DNA of 64,000 bases from Odobenus rosmarus divergens. Taxonomy: Eukaryota; Chordata; Mammalia; Carnivora; Odobenidae. Below the pieces are notes generated by a model, which did not search any database, had not been told where the DNA came from, and saw only the letters and a program-made list of their open reading frames with translations. How positions within the stretch are numbered: the first letter of the stretch is position 1; each line of letters begins with the position of its first letter. The stretch is taken from positions 1,635,560-1,699,559 of the forward strand of contig NW_004450397.1 of NCBI RefSeq assembly GCF_000321225.1. Reading direction: 5' to 3'. The position numbers and the translations under genes are program-made. Positions 44,235 through 57,071 of the stretch are shown one piece after another.

Positions 44235-46584
44235 GGAATGCATGTGTTACACCCCCTAGTTCCATAGAAATAAATATTTTATTTAAATTTAGCTTAATAT
44301 CATCTGTTCAAAGCAAGGCACTTCAAACCTTAAAAGTACTCTCTCTCTTATGAAAAGCACCTTGATTGAAAAATATTTATTCATGACCACAAGGGGGTGC
44401 TAATGATCTGCAAATGGGAATGGTGTAATTCAGAATTAAAGTAAAATTGGTAATTATATATGCAACTTGAAATCATTTGCTACCCATGAATTTTTCTTTT
44501 CCTGGAAATAAGTGTTATGATTTATAGTGACAGTAACAGAAACTGCTTTCTATGCTGTCTATATAATTTCTGCCTGCCCACAATGAAGTAAAAGATTCTT
44601 TCTGTGGAAAATATTTCCCCGTAGAGATGTTACTTAAGTTTTCAAATTTTAATGCTTAGCTATTGTTATAGTACAGATTTGTTAAATATATTTTAGAGGG
44701 ACATATAGAAATGTTTCTAATATGTAATTTTCAAAATATTTCTAATGTCTAATTTATTTTCCATGAAAATATTATAGTTTTACCAGAATAAAAAGTAACA
44801 CTTATTTTTCTTATGGCTATGAATGAAGCTGAGTAGATTTAATTCTTCATTTGTTTCCTAATTTGTAAAACTCAGAATGTGCTCAAAGTTGACAAATAGT
44901 CAAATTATTTTTGTAGTTTTAAGAATTTGAGGAGATAAACAATTCACTTGGTTTGGACTTTAAATAGTTAACTGCTTCCCAAAAGTTAATGTTTTAATGA
45001 AAGAACATTCTAAAATATAAACAAATCATCTATAGAATTTACACCAATAAACATTATGCATGCCTTTTATTTTGAGGCAGAAAGTGTCAGGATTTCATGA
45101 ATAAAGAAGGCAAGTTCCCTGTTCTCGAGAAATGTACAGTTTAGTGGATGTGAAAGTCTTAACTATAGTGGAGATTCACAAATTTGTGATTTCTTCTCCC
45201 TTTCGTCCCTTCCCCCAGGACCATCTTGTTATACCTCAGGATTACACAGCTTCCTATATGGGAAGACTCAAAGCCTCCTCCTTTTGAATAGAATTTCCAT
45301 GCAGCATGGTGAGCTTGTAAGGCAAGCACGAGTTGTATCTTCCAAAAGGAGATATTTGACTCTTTTACAAAATACAGCTCTGAGGAAAGCAGAGAAGTGC
45401 CTTTGAGCTAAACCATGAAAACATATTTTTTAGTATTCTGAAAACAGTTTGCTTACTCTGGAACAACTTCCTAGCAGCCCTGTCCTCCAGCAATCAGACT
45501 GAGTTTTTCACCAGTGTGTTCAACTGCTTCCCTGTTGAAGCCCTCCAAAGACCCTTCTGTTGGAGATATGAAAGCCCTCCATAGCATGCTCTGTTTATGG
45601 TAACACTTATCTCCACTGCGTACTTTCCCATTTTTCATCATGTGCCCATTTATGTGCATTTCTATTTAGGAGGATGTAGGCTCAATTTACTCTGAGGTCT
45701 GTCTGTGTGTCAGAAAGTTAATAACATTAAAAGTCTTCAGAGATGAGGCTGAAGATAGTTATAATCATTGCTATTTAAATCAAGATGTTCTTGCTGCTGA
45801 GATTCTACGACAATTGAGAAATAGCTACATGAATTTTGGTCACTCTTGTCTGGGACTCTTAACTTGGGCTCCAGGATTCTTATCACTGAGTCTCACTCAC
45901 AAGCACCCTGTTATATGATGTTATATGATGACTTGCCTAGATATGTTTCCCCTTACTGTTGAGTCTTCTGGTCGATGTTTTGACTTCATGAATCTGTTTT
46001 GTGATCCTATTGGATCCTATGGATACTGACACTTGTTTAACTTTTTTGACTTGAGTTATTCATTGGATGCAGAAGCTCCCTCTAACTTGATTACGCAGTC
46101 TTGAATTGATGTGACTTCCCCAGTGACCGTGTGATGCTGAGACTTACCTGGTTAACTGGTTGCTTCTTGTCTTGCAGTGGGGCTTCTCCACCTTTCTCAG
46201 GCCAGGCTCTCCTTTGCCCCAAATGCAATGTGGTCATTCTCCTACCTGTGCTCGGTTGCCAACATTTCCCCTTATTTCATCATCTGTCGAGAACATAATT
46301 CTTAAGACACCATTTCCAACTCCAAAAACTTTCGTTTCACTAGGATCTTATTATGCATGTAAACACAGAATTTTCTTCTGCCCCAACATCTGGAAGATTC
46401 CTCTCTCTTCATATCTGTCTGTTTCTTTGTTGCCCAGTTTTGAGGCAGCTTTCCTTCATTGCTTTCTGGAGCTGATAGGCTTATCTTAGCGTCAATCCTG
46501 GGAGCAAGTTATTAACTTAACAGGAGTCAATTAGAACTAAGCCTGCTGCCTGCATTTGATTTTATTGAAATGAGATTTGTTTTA
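44235..46584. other. Unassigned unique sequence
   Basis: No repeat I can name and no gene. The frames 45471-45659 (minus) and 46160-46489 (plus, 109 codons, Ser/Pro/Leu-rich) have no domain signature. Small direct repeat 'gttatatgat' twice at 45912-45930. Confidence 0.4.
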
Positions 46585-46600
46585 AACTAGTGAATTATCT

Positions 46601-46796
46601 TTTTTTTAAAGATTTTATTTATTTATTTGATAGAGAGAGACACAGTAAGAGAGGGAACACAAGCAGAGGGAGTGTGAGAGGGAGAAGCAGGCTTCCCGCG
46701 GAGCAGGGAGCCCGATGCGGGGCTCGATCCCAGGATCCTGGGATCATGACCTGAGCCAAAGGCAGACGCTTAATGACTGAGCGACCCAGGCACCCC
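46601..46796 (-). mobile_element. SINEC, minus, with 16-bp TSD
   Basis: Complete antisense copy with head 'gagcgacccaggcacccc'. Flanks aactagtgaattatct (46585-46600) and aactggtgaataatct (46797-46812) differ at two bases, so it is somewhat older than copies with exact flanks. Confidence 0.96.
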
Positions 46797-47138
46797 AACT
46801 GGTGAATAATCTTGCAGATATTCGCAATCAGCGAGTGCACCAAGATTAAGCTACACTTAAGTTTATAGTGGATAAAAATTGACAAGATAGGAAACAAACA
46901 AACAAAAAAATAGGAGGACTTTCTGGTTAGTTTCTATTATAGTTCAGGACAGATCCATGTGACCATAGAAGGTGATTTGAAGGATCAAAAATGTGAACCA
47001 AAAAAGTGAGATTGAAAAAAGAAATGAAGCTGTTAACCCCGCACACTAACTCGAGTTGACCTCTGTGACTGGTGAGCCAGGGGAATTTTAAGAGAACCCA
47101 CAGGAATAAGTTTTAGTCTTCAACACCCCAGGATTTCT

Positions 47139-47334
47139 TTTTTTTTTTTTTAAGATTTTATTTATTTATTTGACAGAGACACAGCGAGAGCAGGAACACA
47201 AGCAGGGGGAGTGGGAGAGGGAGAAGCAGGCTTCCCGCTGAGCAGGGAGCCCGATATGGGACTCGATTCCAGGACCCTAGGATCACGACCCGAGCTGAAG
47301 GCAGACGCTTAATGACTGAGCCACCCAGGTGCCC
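47139..47334 (-). mobile_element. SINEC, minus, with 17-bp TSD
   Basis: Complete antisense copy ending in head 'gagccacccaggtgccc'. Exact flanks aacaccccaggatttct at 47122-47138 and 47335-47351. Confidence 0.98.
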
Positions 47335-47351
47335 AACACCCCAGGATTTCT

Positions 47352-47971
47352 GAGTGAAGCTTTGGCTTGTGGTCAGTGAAGTCAGAGTGAAATAAAGGGA
47401 GAAAATAGACTTTGGGGACCCCCAAGCAAGGTAAAACCTGGTCTAAGGTTGTGGGAATGGGTGGAGAGATTTTATAACTCCTAGAATATCCAAGTCAAAC
47501 GTATCTTCAGGTAGCAAAGGCAGGGGTTTCTGCTGTATATCAGCAATATTCCTACGTAGTTACGACTTACACTTCCCACTTTTCGCTGGATTTTCTATAC
47601 CATAGTAAGTGAGTTTCTGAACTTTCATAATAGTGACTTCTTATGGTGTTAATGATGGTCCATGACTGACAAAGAAGACTGGGATAAGTAAGGAGCATAA
47701 CTGTGCTCTTTAACTGGCAGAGAAGATCGTGACAATGGTCAAACTCATTCCGGCAGGGACATATGAGAATGTTCCCATCCCTCCTTCATCACAGCCTACT
47801 ATACACCTTGTAAATATCCTGCATTTTAAAGAATATGGCAGAGTATTCTTCATCCCAAGTTTTTAAAACAGACTTAAAGGCAACCAACTAATTTTCTTAC
47901 TACTTGCCCAACTGTAACAACTATGATATCAATAGGTTTAGCAAGTATAGTATGCTACTTCAGGTCAAATT
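47352..47971. other. Unassigned unique sequence
   Basis: No gene or repeat recognised up to the TG/TA tract that precedes the gap. Confidence 0.4.
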
Positions 47972-47991
47972 TTGTGTGTGTATATATATAT
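47972..47991. repeat. TG/TA microsatellite at gap edge
   Basis: A short 'tgtgtgtgta' run passing into TATATATA borders the N block, so the gap was probably caused by a longer dinucleotide repeat. Confidence 0.9.
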
Positions 47992-48176
47992 NNNNNNNNN
48001 NNNNNNNNNNNNNNNNNNNNNNNNNNNNNNNNNNNNNNNNNNNNNNNNNNNNNNNNNNNNNNNNNNNNNNNNNNNNNNNNNNNNNNNNNNNNNNNNNNNN
48101 NNNNNNNNNNNNNNNNNNNNNNNNNNNNNNNNNNNNNNNNNNNNNNNNNNNNNNNNNNNNNNNNNNNNNNNNNNNN
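47992..48176. other. Assembly gap (185 N)
   Basis: A run of N with no sequence. Reading frames drawn across it (47904-48293 and others) are meaningless. True length is unknown. Confidence 0.99.
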
Positions 48177-50640
48177 TCCATACATGTGATCTGTTTATTC
48201 AGGGACTTCAAACTTTCTCTCTTCTATAGGATAGTTAATATAGAAAGTACATTAGGGGATTTACAATTACCATTTAAAACTCATTATTGGTAATGCTTAG
48301 CAGCAATACAGTAAACTTATAAACACATCTATGTGCTTCTTTTACTATATTGCTTTGTGTAGTTGTCTCCCAAGCAAGTTCCTCCAAATTTAACAAGGAA
48401 AATTTCACTGCTAATTAGATTTAGAAAATAGTCTGAAACTAATGAAAAAAATAAATTTAAGAGGAGGGGGTAATTAGTCCAAAATTATCCACAAAATCTT
48501 TACTGCTACCCTGTAAGGTCTATTTTCAATTTACTTTTTATATGGTTTGTAAAACAGTGTTTTAAATAAGATATAAATGCATACAAAAATAACTGGTAGA
48601 AAAGGCATTGAATGTAGTTCTTGTTTATGTGGCGTGTCCTTATAGGATTTACACTTATTATCACATAGTTTAAAGATTTTTATCACAGTACTTGAAAAAA
48701 TCTGCTTGTCATTCTGATATGAGTGATACCTCACTTCGACAGTAGATGGCACTATTGTCCTTTTCTAATAAAGGGCAGCTTCCAAGCAGGCAGAGGCTCA
48801 CGCTAGGGACACACTCTGTTTCAACTACCATCCAAGAATCAATCTTGAAAGTCATCATTAATTTGAAATGACATCAAAGTTTCATTTTTTTGCTACTCTC
48901 TGTTTTAAAAGACCAAAATATCCTTTATACTTTTGCTATTAACTGTTCCATTGGGGTAGCCTAAAATTCTTTCATGTGTAATGATTTTTTTTTTTTTTAA
49001 TGATTTCAATGCTTTTGCCAGCACAACAGAACAAAGTCTTAGTAAATGATGCTAAGGAAAATCTATCTCTTTATGATAAGGATAATAATACTCTTTATAC
49101 CTCTTTGATATTTATTATCCCTTTTCAATAATATGACATGCATGACATGGCAATGATCATAAAAGTTAGTCAATACGGTTTTCATTAAGAAGATGCTCCA
49201 TATTAACATTTTTTTTTACAGATCACTGAAATTGCCTCCCACCAGCTCTTTTGTCAATCTCAAATCCATTTACTTCTACTTTTTATCTGAAAACAAATAA
49301 AACAATAGCAATAACAACAATAGAAACTTAGTTCACTACTTTTCCCTGCAATGGTTGTGATTTTTCTATTGTCTGGCTTTGTACCAAGTCAGCTGGTAGT
49401 CTCTAATGGATTAATAGCTTGAAAGGGGGGATGTTATTGACAGGTACAAATGGATTTCTAAGCATTTCTCTTAAACTCCTCACTAATGTTCCTTTCACAG
49501 GAGCCATTAAGCATGTGAATTCCTTCTTGGAATGTTTTGGTTTTGCTCCAACCAAAGAGATAGGGTTTGCCGTCCTTGGATTTTCATTTTACTTTAATTC
49601 TGGAGATCTAGTTTGCTTTCCTAGGATTTTCAGGGTTGATTGATGGTGTGAAATTATGCATTGATAAAAGAATAATTTGGAGACAACCACAGGGAGATCA
49701 TCTGTATTTGTTTCATTTGCTGTTGAGCTTCTCGCTAACTCAGAAAATTGATGGATGAGAATTATGTTTGGGCCTGTGTATATGTATATATAGTTTACTT
49801 CAACATGCTTGAGATGTCTTTCATCAGCAAAAAGATGTATTTTATTCCAGCAATTTGGGTACAAAGAGTGCACCCTATGATTCCCCCATTCATTACATCT
49901 CATCTATTATGAGAGAAAAAAAAGCGCTAATTTTTAAATATCTGATTTGTCAATCTCATATTTAAACAGAAATAGTGTAAATAAAAGTGAAACCTATTTT
50001 CTAGGAATATGCAAAGATTTGGACATTGTGTTTTGTTTAGAAGCCTAGTGTCTTTCAGCTATACTCTCCTGTATGTCTTGCTGAGTCAGGACCACATTAC
50101 TGCTATCCTTTATATTTAGGATTGGTGGTAGATGCCAAATAGCCTGCAGTTGGGTGTTGAATGCTTCAGCCTTATCAGTAACTAGAGCTATTTGAGTCAA
50201 AATCATCTCTAATTTCAATCTCAATTTGGTTTATGTCAATCAGGTTCAAGGCTTTGACCTCTTTGTGTTCATCAGAATCCATATGAGACATGACTTTTAT
50301 CTCTTTAGGTACTATACTGCAAGTAAACAAGGAAAAGTCCTTATGTACTTCTTGGAGTCAAGAAATGTTCTTATTTTTCTTTGTGTTCCATGATTAGTAT
50401 GATGCCTTTACAGGCTAGTGTGTTGCTCAGCAAATATTTATTCAAGCTTTAAACAGGACAGCTGGCTCTCAGAAAAGCCTCACACTTTGCTCTTCAAGGT
50501 TTAATCTATCAGTGGCTTCCCATGTCAGTCTGTCTCCTGGGCAGGGTATTGATTCTCTCTTCCTCCCTAGGGACCAAAAATTTCCCTAAAAACAGTATTC
50601 TGTTCTACTTGATTTACATGCCTTTCTTTAAAAAAATACC
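48177..50640. other. Unassigned unique sequence
   Basis: AT-rich; no gene and no confidently named repeat. T-run at 48987-48998. The frames 49419-49643 and 49589-49903 lack features. Confidence 0.4.
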
Positions 50641-50649
50641 TCAAGATTT

Positions 50650-50800
50650 TTGTTGCTGGGTTACATTTATTTTTTCAATTAAAACTTCATCAAGACAATA
50701 CGAAAGATTCGTTGAGAAGTACAGAACCATACATACATACACATGCAGTGTGTGATTTTTCACAAGCCATACACCCATAAGTGCAGTCATAAAACTAAAC
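50650..50800 (-). mobile_element. Possible old L1 3' region, antisense
   Basis: 'gttgagaagtacagaaccat' and 'gtgatttttcacaagccata', 'cacccataagtgcagtcata' resemble the antisense 3'UTR of ancient L1. Weak match. Confidence 0.35.
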
Positions 50801-52190
50801 TTAGAAGCTGTGATCTAGTTATGTCCAGGCAATTTTAATTTAATCATTTCTGAGATTTCTCTTAGGCATTCGAGGTTTGAACTCAGTTAAACTCAGGATT
50901 TTACCTCCCTCTCTCCTTTCTGTCTGAATTTGATTTTAAATCATGGAGATTACACAGGCTACAGGAGGATGGGTGTTAATCAATTGTCTTCAGGCCTCTG
51001 CTGAAATGTACAACAACTCTCTGCAGTTCTCAGGTGGCAAGTTCCTTCATGATGACACGTGCTGAAACAGCCTAGACCTCATATGCTGCTGAGGGAGGGG
51101 ACTGAAGCCTCTCTTCATTTGGTATCTCTTCCCCACATCTGGATGACATCTACCAGCTCTCTCCTGTCTCTCTGTTAACTCTTGTGCTTTCCTCATGGAC
51201 ACTGGAAAGGGACAGCCACTCTCAAGTACTCCTCTGGGGCTATGAAAAAGTTACTGGGGCTGCCTCAGGTTGTCTAGCTCTCCCTGCAGCCATTTTTGCT
51301 CTCCTGCTCCATGGCATGGTGGCATGTGTGAGAAGCTATAGCTTCTAGAAGTTTCAGGGAGACAGTAAGTCATTCTTCTTTCCTCTTGGATTATCAACCT
51401 CATTTAGAGGTCCACTCTTCTCTTTACATCTCCCTGCTCCATCATCACCCACTTGACCTGAAGGAGAAGACGACCCAGGACTTCCCAGAGCAGCGTGTCA
51501 GTCTCTCAATTAGACTCCTTTGGTTTCTCTTTTTCCATCCAGCTTAGAAGCTCTTCTCTGATCTACAACGTAAGCAAAAAGCAAAGCAAAGCAAAACAAA
51601 TATCTCCCTCCATAGGTATTCTTCTAAATATTTTGCATCTAGCTTGACTTTTTAAAACTGACAAGTTAAGACTTTGCTCTAGGTTTTCTGGTTTTCCCAC
51701 TGATGTCATCTGGCTATGTTGGCCTTCAGGGTCAAAAGCGAGTGGGAGTGTAAGGCAGAAAGGAGAAGGGAGTTCATGCCTCACATATCACCCCCGTCCT
51801 AACACAATATTGTGAACTCTAGGAGGAAGGGACACTCTGCACTTAAAAATAATGTATCATAACTCTATAAAGGATTATGATTTCCTTGTTAAGGTGACAA
51901 GCTTGAGACTTTGAAAGATAAAGATGTCATAAGAACAAATTAGATAGAGAGGCATGATGGCAGTGTGGTATCAGTGAAAATTTTAGTCACGAATGTCAGG
52001 CAAATAGATTTCCTAATTCTGGCCTAGTTGTCTCCTGCCATCACCCCGGATCTACATCATCGGCTTCGACAAGCTGGGAGGGTCCACAAGCTCCTTTTGA
52101 TTCACACTGATCCATGTCAGAACGGCTATTTCCTTGTCTCAGCACTGATCTAATAAGTGCAAGTTCATCTTCTGTCTGGCTTTCTTAGTA
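50801..52190. other. Unassigned; 50930-51560 moderately GC-rich
   Basis: 50930-51560 is pyrimidine-rich and less AT-rich than its flanks and could be a decayed retroelement, but no motif decides it. A 16-bp perfect palindrome lies at 51331-51346. The frame 51563-51784 (minus) is unsupported. Confidence 0.35.
51331..51346. repeat. 16-bp perfect palindrome
   Basis: 'agaagctatagcttct' equals its own reverse complement with no spacer. Pairing ends immediately outside. Confidence 0.95.
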
Positions 52191-52196
52191 TAGGTC

Positions 52197-52425
52197 AGGG
52201 TTTCTCAACCTTGCCACTGTTGACATTTTGGACCAGATAATTCTTGGACAAATTCCAATAATTTGGAGAGCTGTGGAGGACTGTCTTGTGTATTATAACA
52301 GCATCCTTGACCTTTACCTACTAGATGCCAGTAGCATTTCTTCCAGTTATGATAATCAGACATGTTTCCAGACATTGCCAAATGTCCCCTGGGAGGCAAA
52401 ATTGCCTGTACCTCATTAAGAACTA
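52197..52425 (-). mobile_element. MER20-type hAT element, near full length, minus
   Basis: 'cagggtttctcaaccttgcc' at the left and 'cattaagaactact' at the right represent inverted terminal repeats of a hAT-Charlie MITE. Between them 'gacattttggaccagataat', 'ctagatgccagtagcatttc', 'gtttccagacattgccaaat' and 'gtcccctgggaggcaaaatt' follow the antisense MER20 order. Length of about 229 bp matches the family's roughly 220 bp. Confidence 0.85.
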
Positions 52426-53150
52426 CTATATAGGCTTTTTATCATCAATTTTGTGATCTGCTGTACTATACTGTTCAGTATTATTTCTCTTCTTTACCCA
52501 AGACCTCAAAACTCTGTGTAAATGCTTATATATATTTGGGGCAGATTTCAGTTTTGTAGGGCTCGAAGCTTATATCATTTTGGAGTCCTTCCTTAAGAAA
52601 AGAAAAACAGAATTATGAATAAAGCTAAGCATAAAAGTTCATAATTATTTTGAATGAGAAAAAAGAAGTTATAATAAATCACAAATTTTTAAAAGCTGGC
52701 AAATACAAAAAAAAATCACAAAATCCAGGAAAAAAATACAATATATTTATTAATTGGCTGTTTAAAACACTCCTTTTGGCCTGTATTTTTGGCTACTGAT
52801 TCTTTGCTAACCTCTTCCAATGATGAATTTTAACCTTATTTTTTATAAAGGGGATAGATAATTTAGGTTTTCTCTATCACGGTTAAAATGACATTTGTTT
52901 GTTCTTATGGATATTTCAGAAACGTTTATTTCAGCCTTGCAACTTGTCATGCTCATACGTATTGCAATGCACAAAACATACACTTTTATAAATAGGCATT
53001 TCTCTGCTTTCAGTTACTGCTACAAATTGGTGTCCAGGACAGGGATTCTGATGAATTCTCTTTCCCATGATTGCCATAAAAAAGAGGTAAAACACAAAGA
53101 GTGTTTAATAGTAATTAATAATAGTAAATGTTGTATTGTTGAATTGATTC
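52426..53150. other. Unassigned AT-rich sequence
   Basis: No gene or nameable repeat. The frame 52895-53194 is unsupported and runs into the T-tail of the next SINE. Confidence 0.4.
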
Positions 53151-53166
53151 TTGAGAGGACATTTCT

Positions 53167-53380
53167 TTTTTTTTTTTTAAATTTTTTTTTTTAAGATTTT
53201 ATTTATTTATTTGAGAGAGAGAATGAGATAGAGAGAGAGCATGAGAGGGGGGAGGGTCTGAGGGAGAAGCAGACTCCCTGCTGAGCAGGGAGCCCGATGC
53301 GGGACTCGATCCAGGGATTACAGGATCATGACCTGAGCCGAAGGCAGTCGCTTAACCAACTGAGCCACTCAGGAGCCCTA
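53167..53380 (-). mobile_element. SINEC, minus, with TSD
   Basis: A long compound T-tail (53167-53194), GA-rich body, 'agcccgatgcgggactcgat' and head 'gagccactcaggagccct'. Flanks share gaggacatttct (53155-53166 and 53384-53395), with slight slippage at the left of the duplication. Confidence 0.95.
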
Positions 53381-53395
53381 GAGGAGGACATTTCT

Positions 53396-54480
53396 GTTTT
53401 GGCTAGTCAACCACGAGAACTGAATCTTTTGCTCACAGTTTTACAGGTTTGATTATTGAAGGATTTTCCACAGACTTGCTTCTAGATCCACACATTTCAA
53501 ACCTTTTTTCTTCTTCCACTCTGCACGTTCTTTCAATTCTTGGTGCCATAGGACACATTCATATAGAAATAAAACCTCTACCTTTTCACTTTACTGTTAG
53601 AATCCTTGGTGAGTAAACAAGGGGATGTAGCAAGCACAGTATACCAGAGAGGCTAGCAAGAACTTAATTATACACAGAAATGACTGTGAACTGTATAAAC
53701 ATAGCCTGCTTTGCCCAAACTAAATATATTCTCAACTCACCTTGCCCTTAGGAGGATCCCCCAAATACCAGCGGCCCCTGTAATACATCTTCAACAAGAC
53801 AGAAATATCACAAGTGGGATGTTAGAGTGGAAGCAGATGTGTTCATTGATGTTGTTAAAACATCTTATTTTTTGGCCAAGTTTATAAAAATTTACTCCAG
53901 TGAAAATAATTCCTTTGGTCTCTCTCAAGGCTTTGGAAGTGACATACAAATGAGAGGCCCTGAAACATCAGCTTCCTTAGTTTAAAGCAAATGCATTTTA
54001 ACTATTGCTGCTGCCATAGGGGAAGATGATGGGCAGTGAAGGGGGAGAGCAGATAGAGGCAGATTGATACTGTGTCGCAGCAAACAGGAAGAGAACAAAG
54101 AGTTCATGTTTTCTAAAGAATTGGAAGGAATATTTTTCAGCAATAATCAGTGTAGAAACTTTACTTTTCCTCCTTAAAGCCTATAGACTTCCAGGAGGAG
54201 GTCATAGCAGTACAAAGACTTTAGGCAAGAATGATATGGCTTTGTCCACAGAACAGGACGAAGTTCACTGTAGCTGGATTGAATAAATGATGGGATGGGT
54301 GGACATCTTCCCCAACACAACCCCCAACCACCAAAGAAACAACACTCGAACTTGGAGTGTATGGGGAACAGTGAGGGGTGAGGTAGAAAAGGGGTTAGTT
54401 TGTGAGAGTGGAAGGTATATAACAAGAACTGTCTTGTGTGTTTAATGCAATTATTATAACGACTTTTTAATTCTTCCTTT
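53396..54480. other. Unassigned unique sequence
   Basis: No repeat recognised. The antisense frame 54174-54518 runs into the next LTR and has no domain. Confidence 0.4.
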
Positions 54481-54481
54481 C

Positions 54482-54842
54482 TGCTATTGTCTGAATGTTT
54501 GTCTTCCCCCACCCCCAATCATATGTTGAAATCCTACCACTCAAAGGTGATTACATTAGTAGGTAGGTGTTTGAGAAGTGCTTAAATCATGAGGGTTGAA
54601 CCCTCATGAATGGGATTAGTATTTTATGAAAGAGGCTCCAGAGAGATCCCCAGCCTCTTCCCCCATGTGAGGCCACAGTGAGGAGGCACCAGGCATGGAC
54701 CAGACCCTCATCAGAACACAACCATGCTGGAACCTTGATCTTGGACTTCCCAGCTTCCACAACTGTGAGAAATAAATTTCTGTTGTTTAGAAACCACCCA
54801 GCCTGTGGTATTTTATGACAGCAGCCTGATTGAACTAAGATA
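54482..54842 (+). mobile_element. MST-type MaLR LTR
   Basis: 'atcatatgttgaaatcctac', 'catgagggttgaaccctcat', 'gaatgggattagtattttat', 'gaccttgatc'-like 'ttgatcttggacttcccagc', 'gagaaataaatttctgttgt' and the end 'gcagcctgattgaactaaga' are in the order of an ERVL-MaLR MST LTR. AATAAA in 'gaaataaatttc' is the LTR's own polyadenylation signal. Solitary LTR with no adjoining internal part seen. Confidence 0.9.
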
Positions 54843-54899
54843 CTCTCTATTAATTCAATGTTTCAACCCAATGATTTTCTTTACCAGCAATGGTTTCTT

Positions 54900-55245
54900 T
54901 CCTTTCCCATAAGTTTACATTCCTCAAGGCAAGTTCAAAAGAAGATCCTTCATGAAGCCTGATGAGTTCATCCTCTGAATTCCCCAGAGTATTTGGTTTG
55001 TACTTTATGCATCTGTTTTCTGTGTTTTCTAATTGTTATTCTCACAATGGATTGCTAGAAGGCAGCAATCCTGGACACTTAGCACGGAGAGATTGTGTGC
55101 CTGGTAGAGAGTCTTTGTATCATGGGGTGTGCTCACGCCATGGTTGAAAAAAGAAGCATAGCTTCAACTTTGTATCTCTGATGCTTAGCATACCACCAGG
55201 CATACAGAAGGTGCTCAGAATAATTTTAAATAAATAAACCAGTTT
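54900..55245 (+). mobile_element. L2 LINE 3' end
   Basis: The end 'tttgtatctctgatgcttag', 'ccaccaggcatacagaaggt', 'gctcagaataattttaaata' matches the L2 3' terminus. The upstream part is diverged and contains an odd stretch, 55075-55145, that does not fit. Confidence 0.65.
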
Positions 55246-55249
55246 CAGT

Positions 55250-57050
55250 ATTATTATAATTTAATAGAAATATTGTATAAGGTTTAAAAAAATAATAGTT
55301 AATATGGAGAGGGTAAAAGTAGTAGTGATTCAGCATACTTCTATGTTTTCACATTTCATACGAGTAATTTTTGTATAGAAGATTTTATTGTTTTCTAGAG
55401 TTAATGGCTTCTGTTGAACACTTTAGAATTAAAATTTAACTTGAGAATATTTTCTTAATATGAGATTTCATCTCAGCAATATTGCTTGTCTTATCTATTC
55501 TTATCATTTATTTATTATTTAGGGTAAATAAATTGCTGTTGTTATTAAAAATCAAAAGAACACTCTAATCACCAGGTCATGAGTTATATTAGTGCTGCAT
55601 CTTGGCCACAGGTGGAATGTGGGCACAATAATTTCACACCTTCATCCTTTTAGGGCTAACATTTGGACTTATGGCCAAAACCACTTCAGGATTATCTTCT
55701 TTAAAAATAACAACATATAACTGCCTGGATAATTTTGACTTGAATTATTAATCACTTTCATGTGAATTTTAAGTAATGATTTTGTAGTTCATAATTCACC
55801 CTGTAATCATTAGTTTTGTTATAGTTATACCAAAAACTTAATGTATGCTCATGGGAGCAAAAGGATATTGTAGTTTCAGAAATAGCAACTGAAAGTTTGG
55901 AAAGAAAGAAGGAAGAATATAATTTGAGCAGTGATAGCTCTTTGGGGGACACTTGAATAATCAACGGGCACTGAAGCTATTTTGTCTCGTAGACTTATGT
56001 AAACTCTTAAGACTTTTACATATTCATTATAAGTGGATAGATTTATTGGGTACATTTAAGTGATTTAACATCGAAACAATCTCATGTGAAATCAGTATTT
56101 CAGTATTTTTTATTTTCCTTGATTGGCCCATGCCAAAAATTTCATCAGTTTCTAATTCTAACAAGCTAGAAACTGATTTGTGGAAATGATACATAGAATG
56201 ATGTGGGGGAGAAACTATCCATGTTAATCACAATTTGAGTGCTTCTCTAGGCCTGCACAGAAGCTTTCTAATATGCCAAACCATCTCCAACTGAGGCTGG
56301 TTGAAGGCTAAATTTAAGGATATTTCTTTCAAAAGATTTGGTAGGTTGAATTGGATCCCAATTCTTCAGTCCTTTATATGGCCTCATGGCAGGTGATTTT
56401 TTGACTTGATTTTTGGACTTCAGTTTGGATAGATTTTTGGGTTGGATTTTTGAGTTTTACTTTGGTCAATGGGGATTTTAAGAGATGTGACATTGTTATG
56501 TGCCGCTCTTACCCTATAGATAACCAAGGCTGTGTCTGGGCTGGCCTTTGTGGTTCTTATGATTATGAGGCACCCTCAGCAATTGCCATCAGGAAACTTT
56601 GCAAAAAAAGTTTATAAGTCCTGGTGCCATACAGTGAGGTCATGGGGGAGAGAGAGAGAGAGTGAAAAAGAGAGCAGGCCTGGAATTCTGCTTTTATTGG
56701 GGTTGAGGGTGGGCGCCTAGGGTTTTTGGGCTCACTCTGTATTGGTGAGTTTAAAACAGTGAACATTTAAAGCACAGGAAGAGATAAAACAAGTAGTCAA
56801 ATAGTTATTGAAACCAACCAAGAGCTCTAAAATGAAGGAGCCTTAGGGGAGTGGGTGGACCACCTGGTTCTTTTTCTGGTCATGTGGCTGGCAAGGTGTT
56901 TATTGGAGACAGCCATCTTTGAAGTGGGTGCCTTGGCAATCGAAACTTAAGTCAGGCACTTTCATTACAAAAAAGAGAAAACCCAACCATCAGGGTTTAC
57001 ACTACAAACACGCACAAAGACCTGAAATATGCTTGAGTGCTTGAATTTGC
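55250..57050. other. Unassigned; possible MaLR-like patch at 56340-56560
   Basis: 56385-56480 shows loosely repeated 'ttttggactt / ttttgggttgg / ttttgagtttt' phrases that recall the interior next to MaLR LTRs, but nothing decisive. 56650-56680 is a GA-rich tract. Frames 55758-55964, 56532-56720 and 56563-56766 are unsupported. Confidence 0.3.
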
Positions 57051-57071
57051 CCTCTTATGCTCTTTCTTTTT

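Noticed and set aside
47904..48293. 129-codon reading frame
   Set aside because: Most of it is N from the assembly gap.
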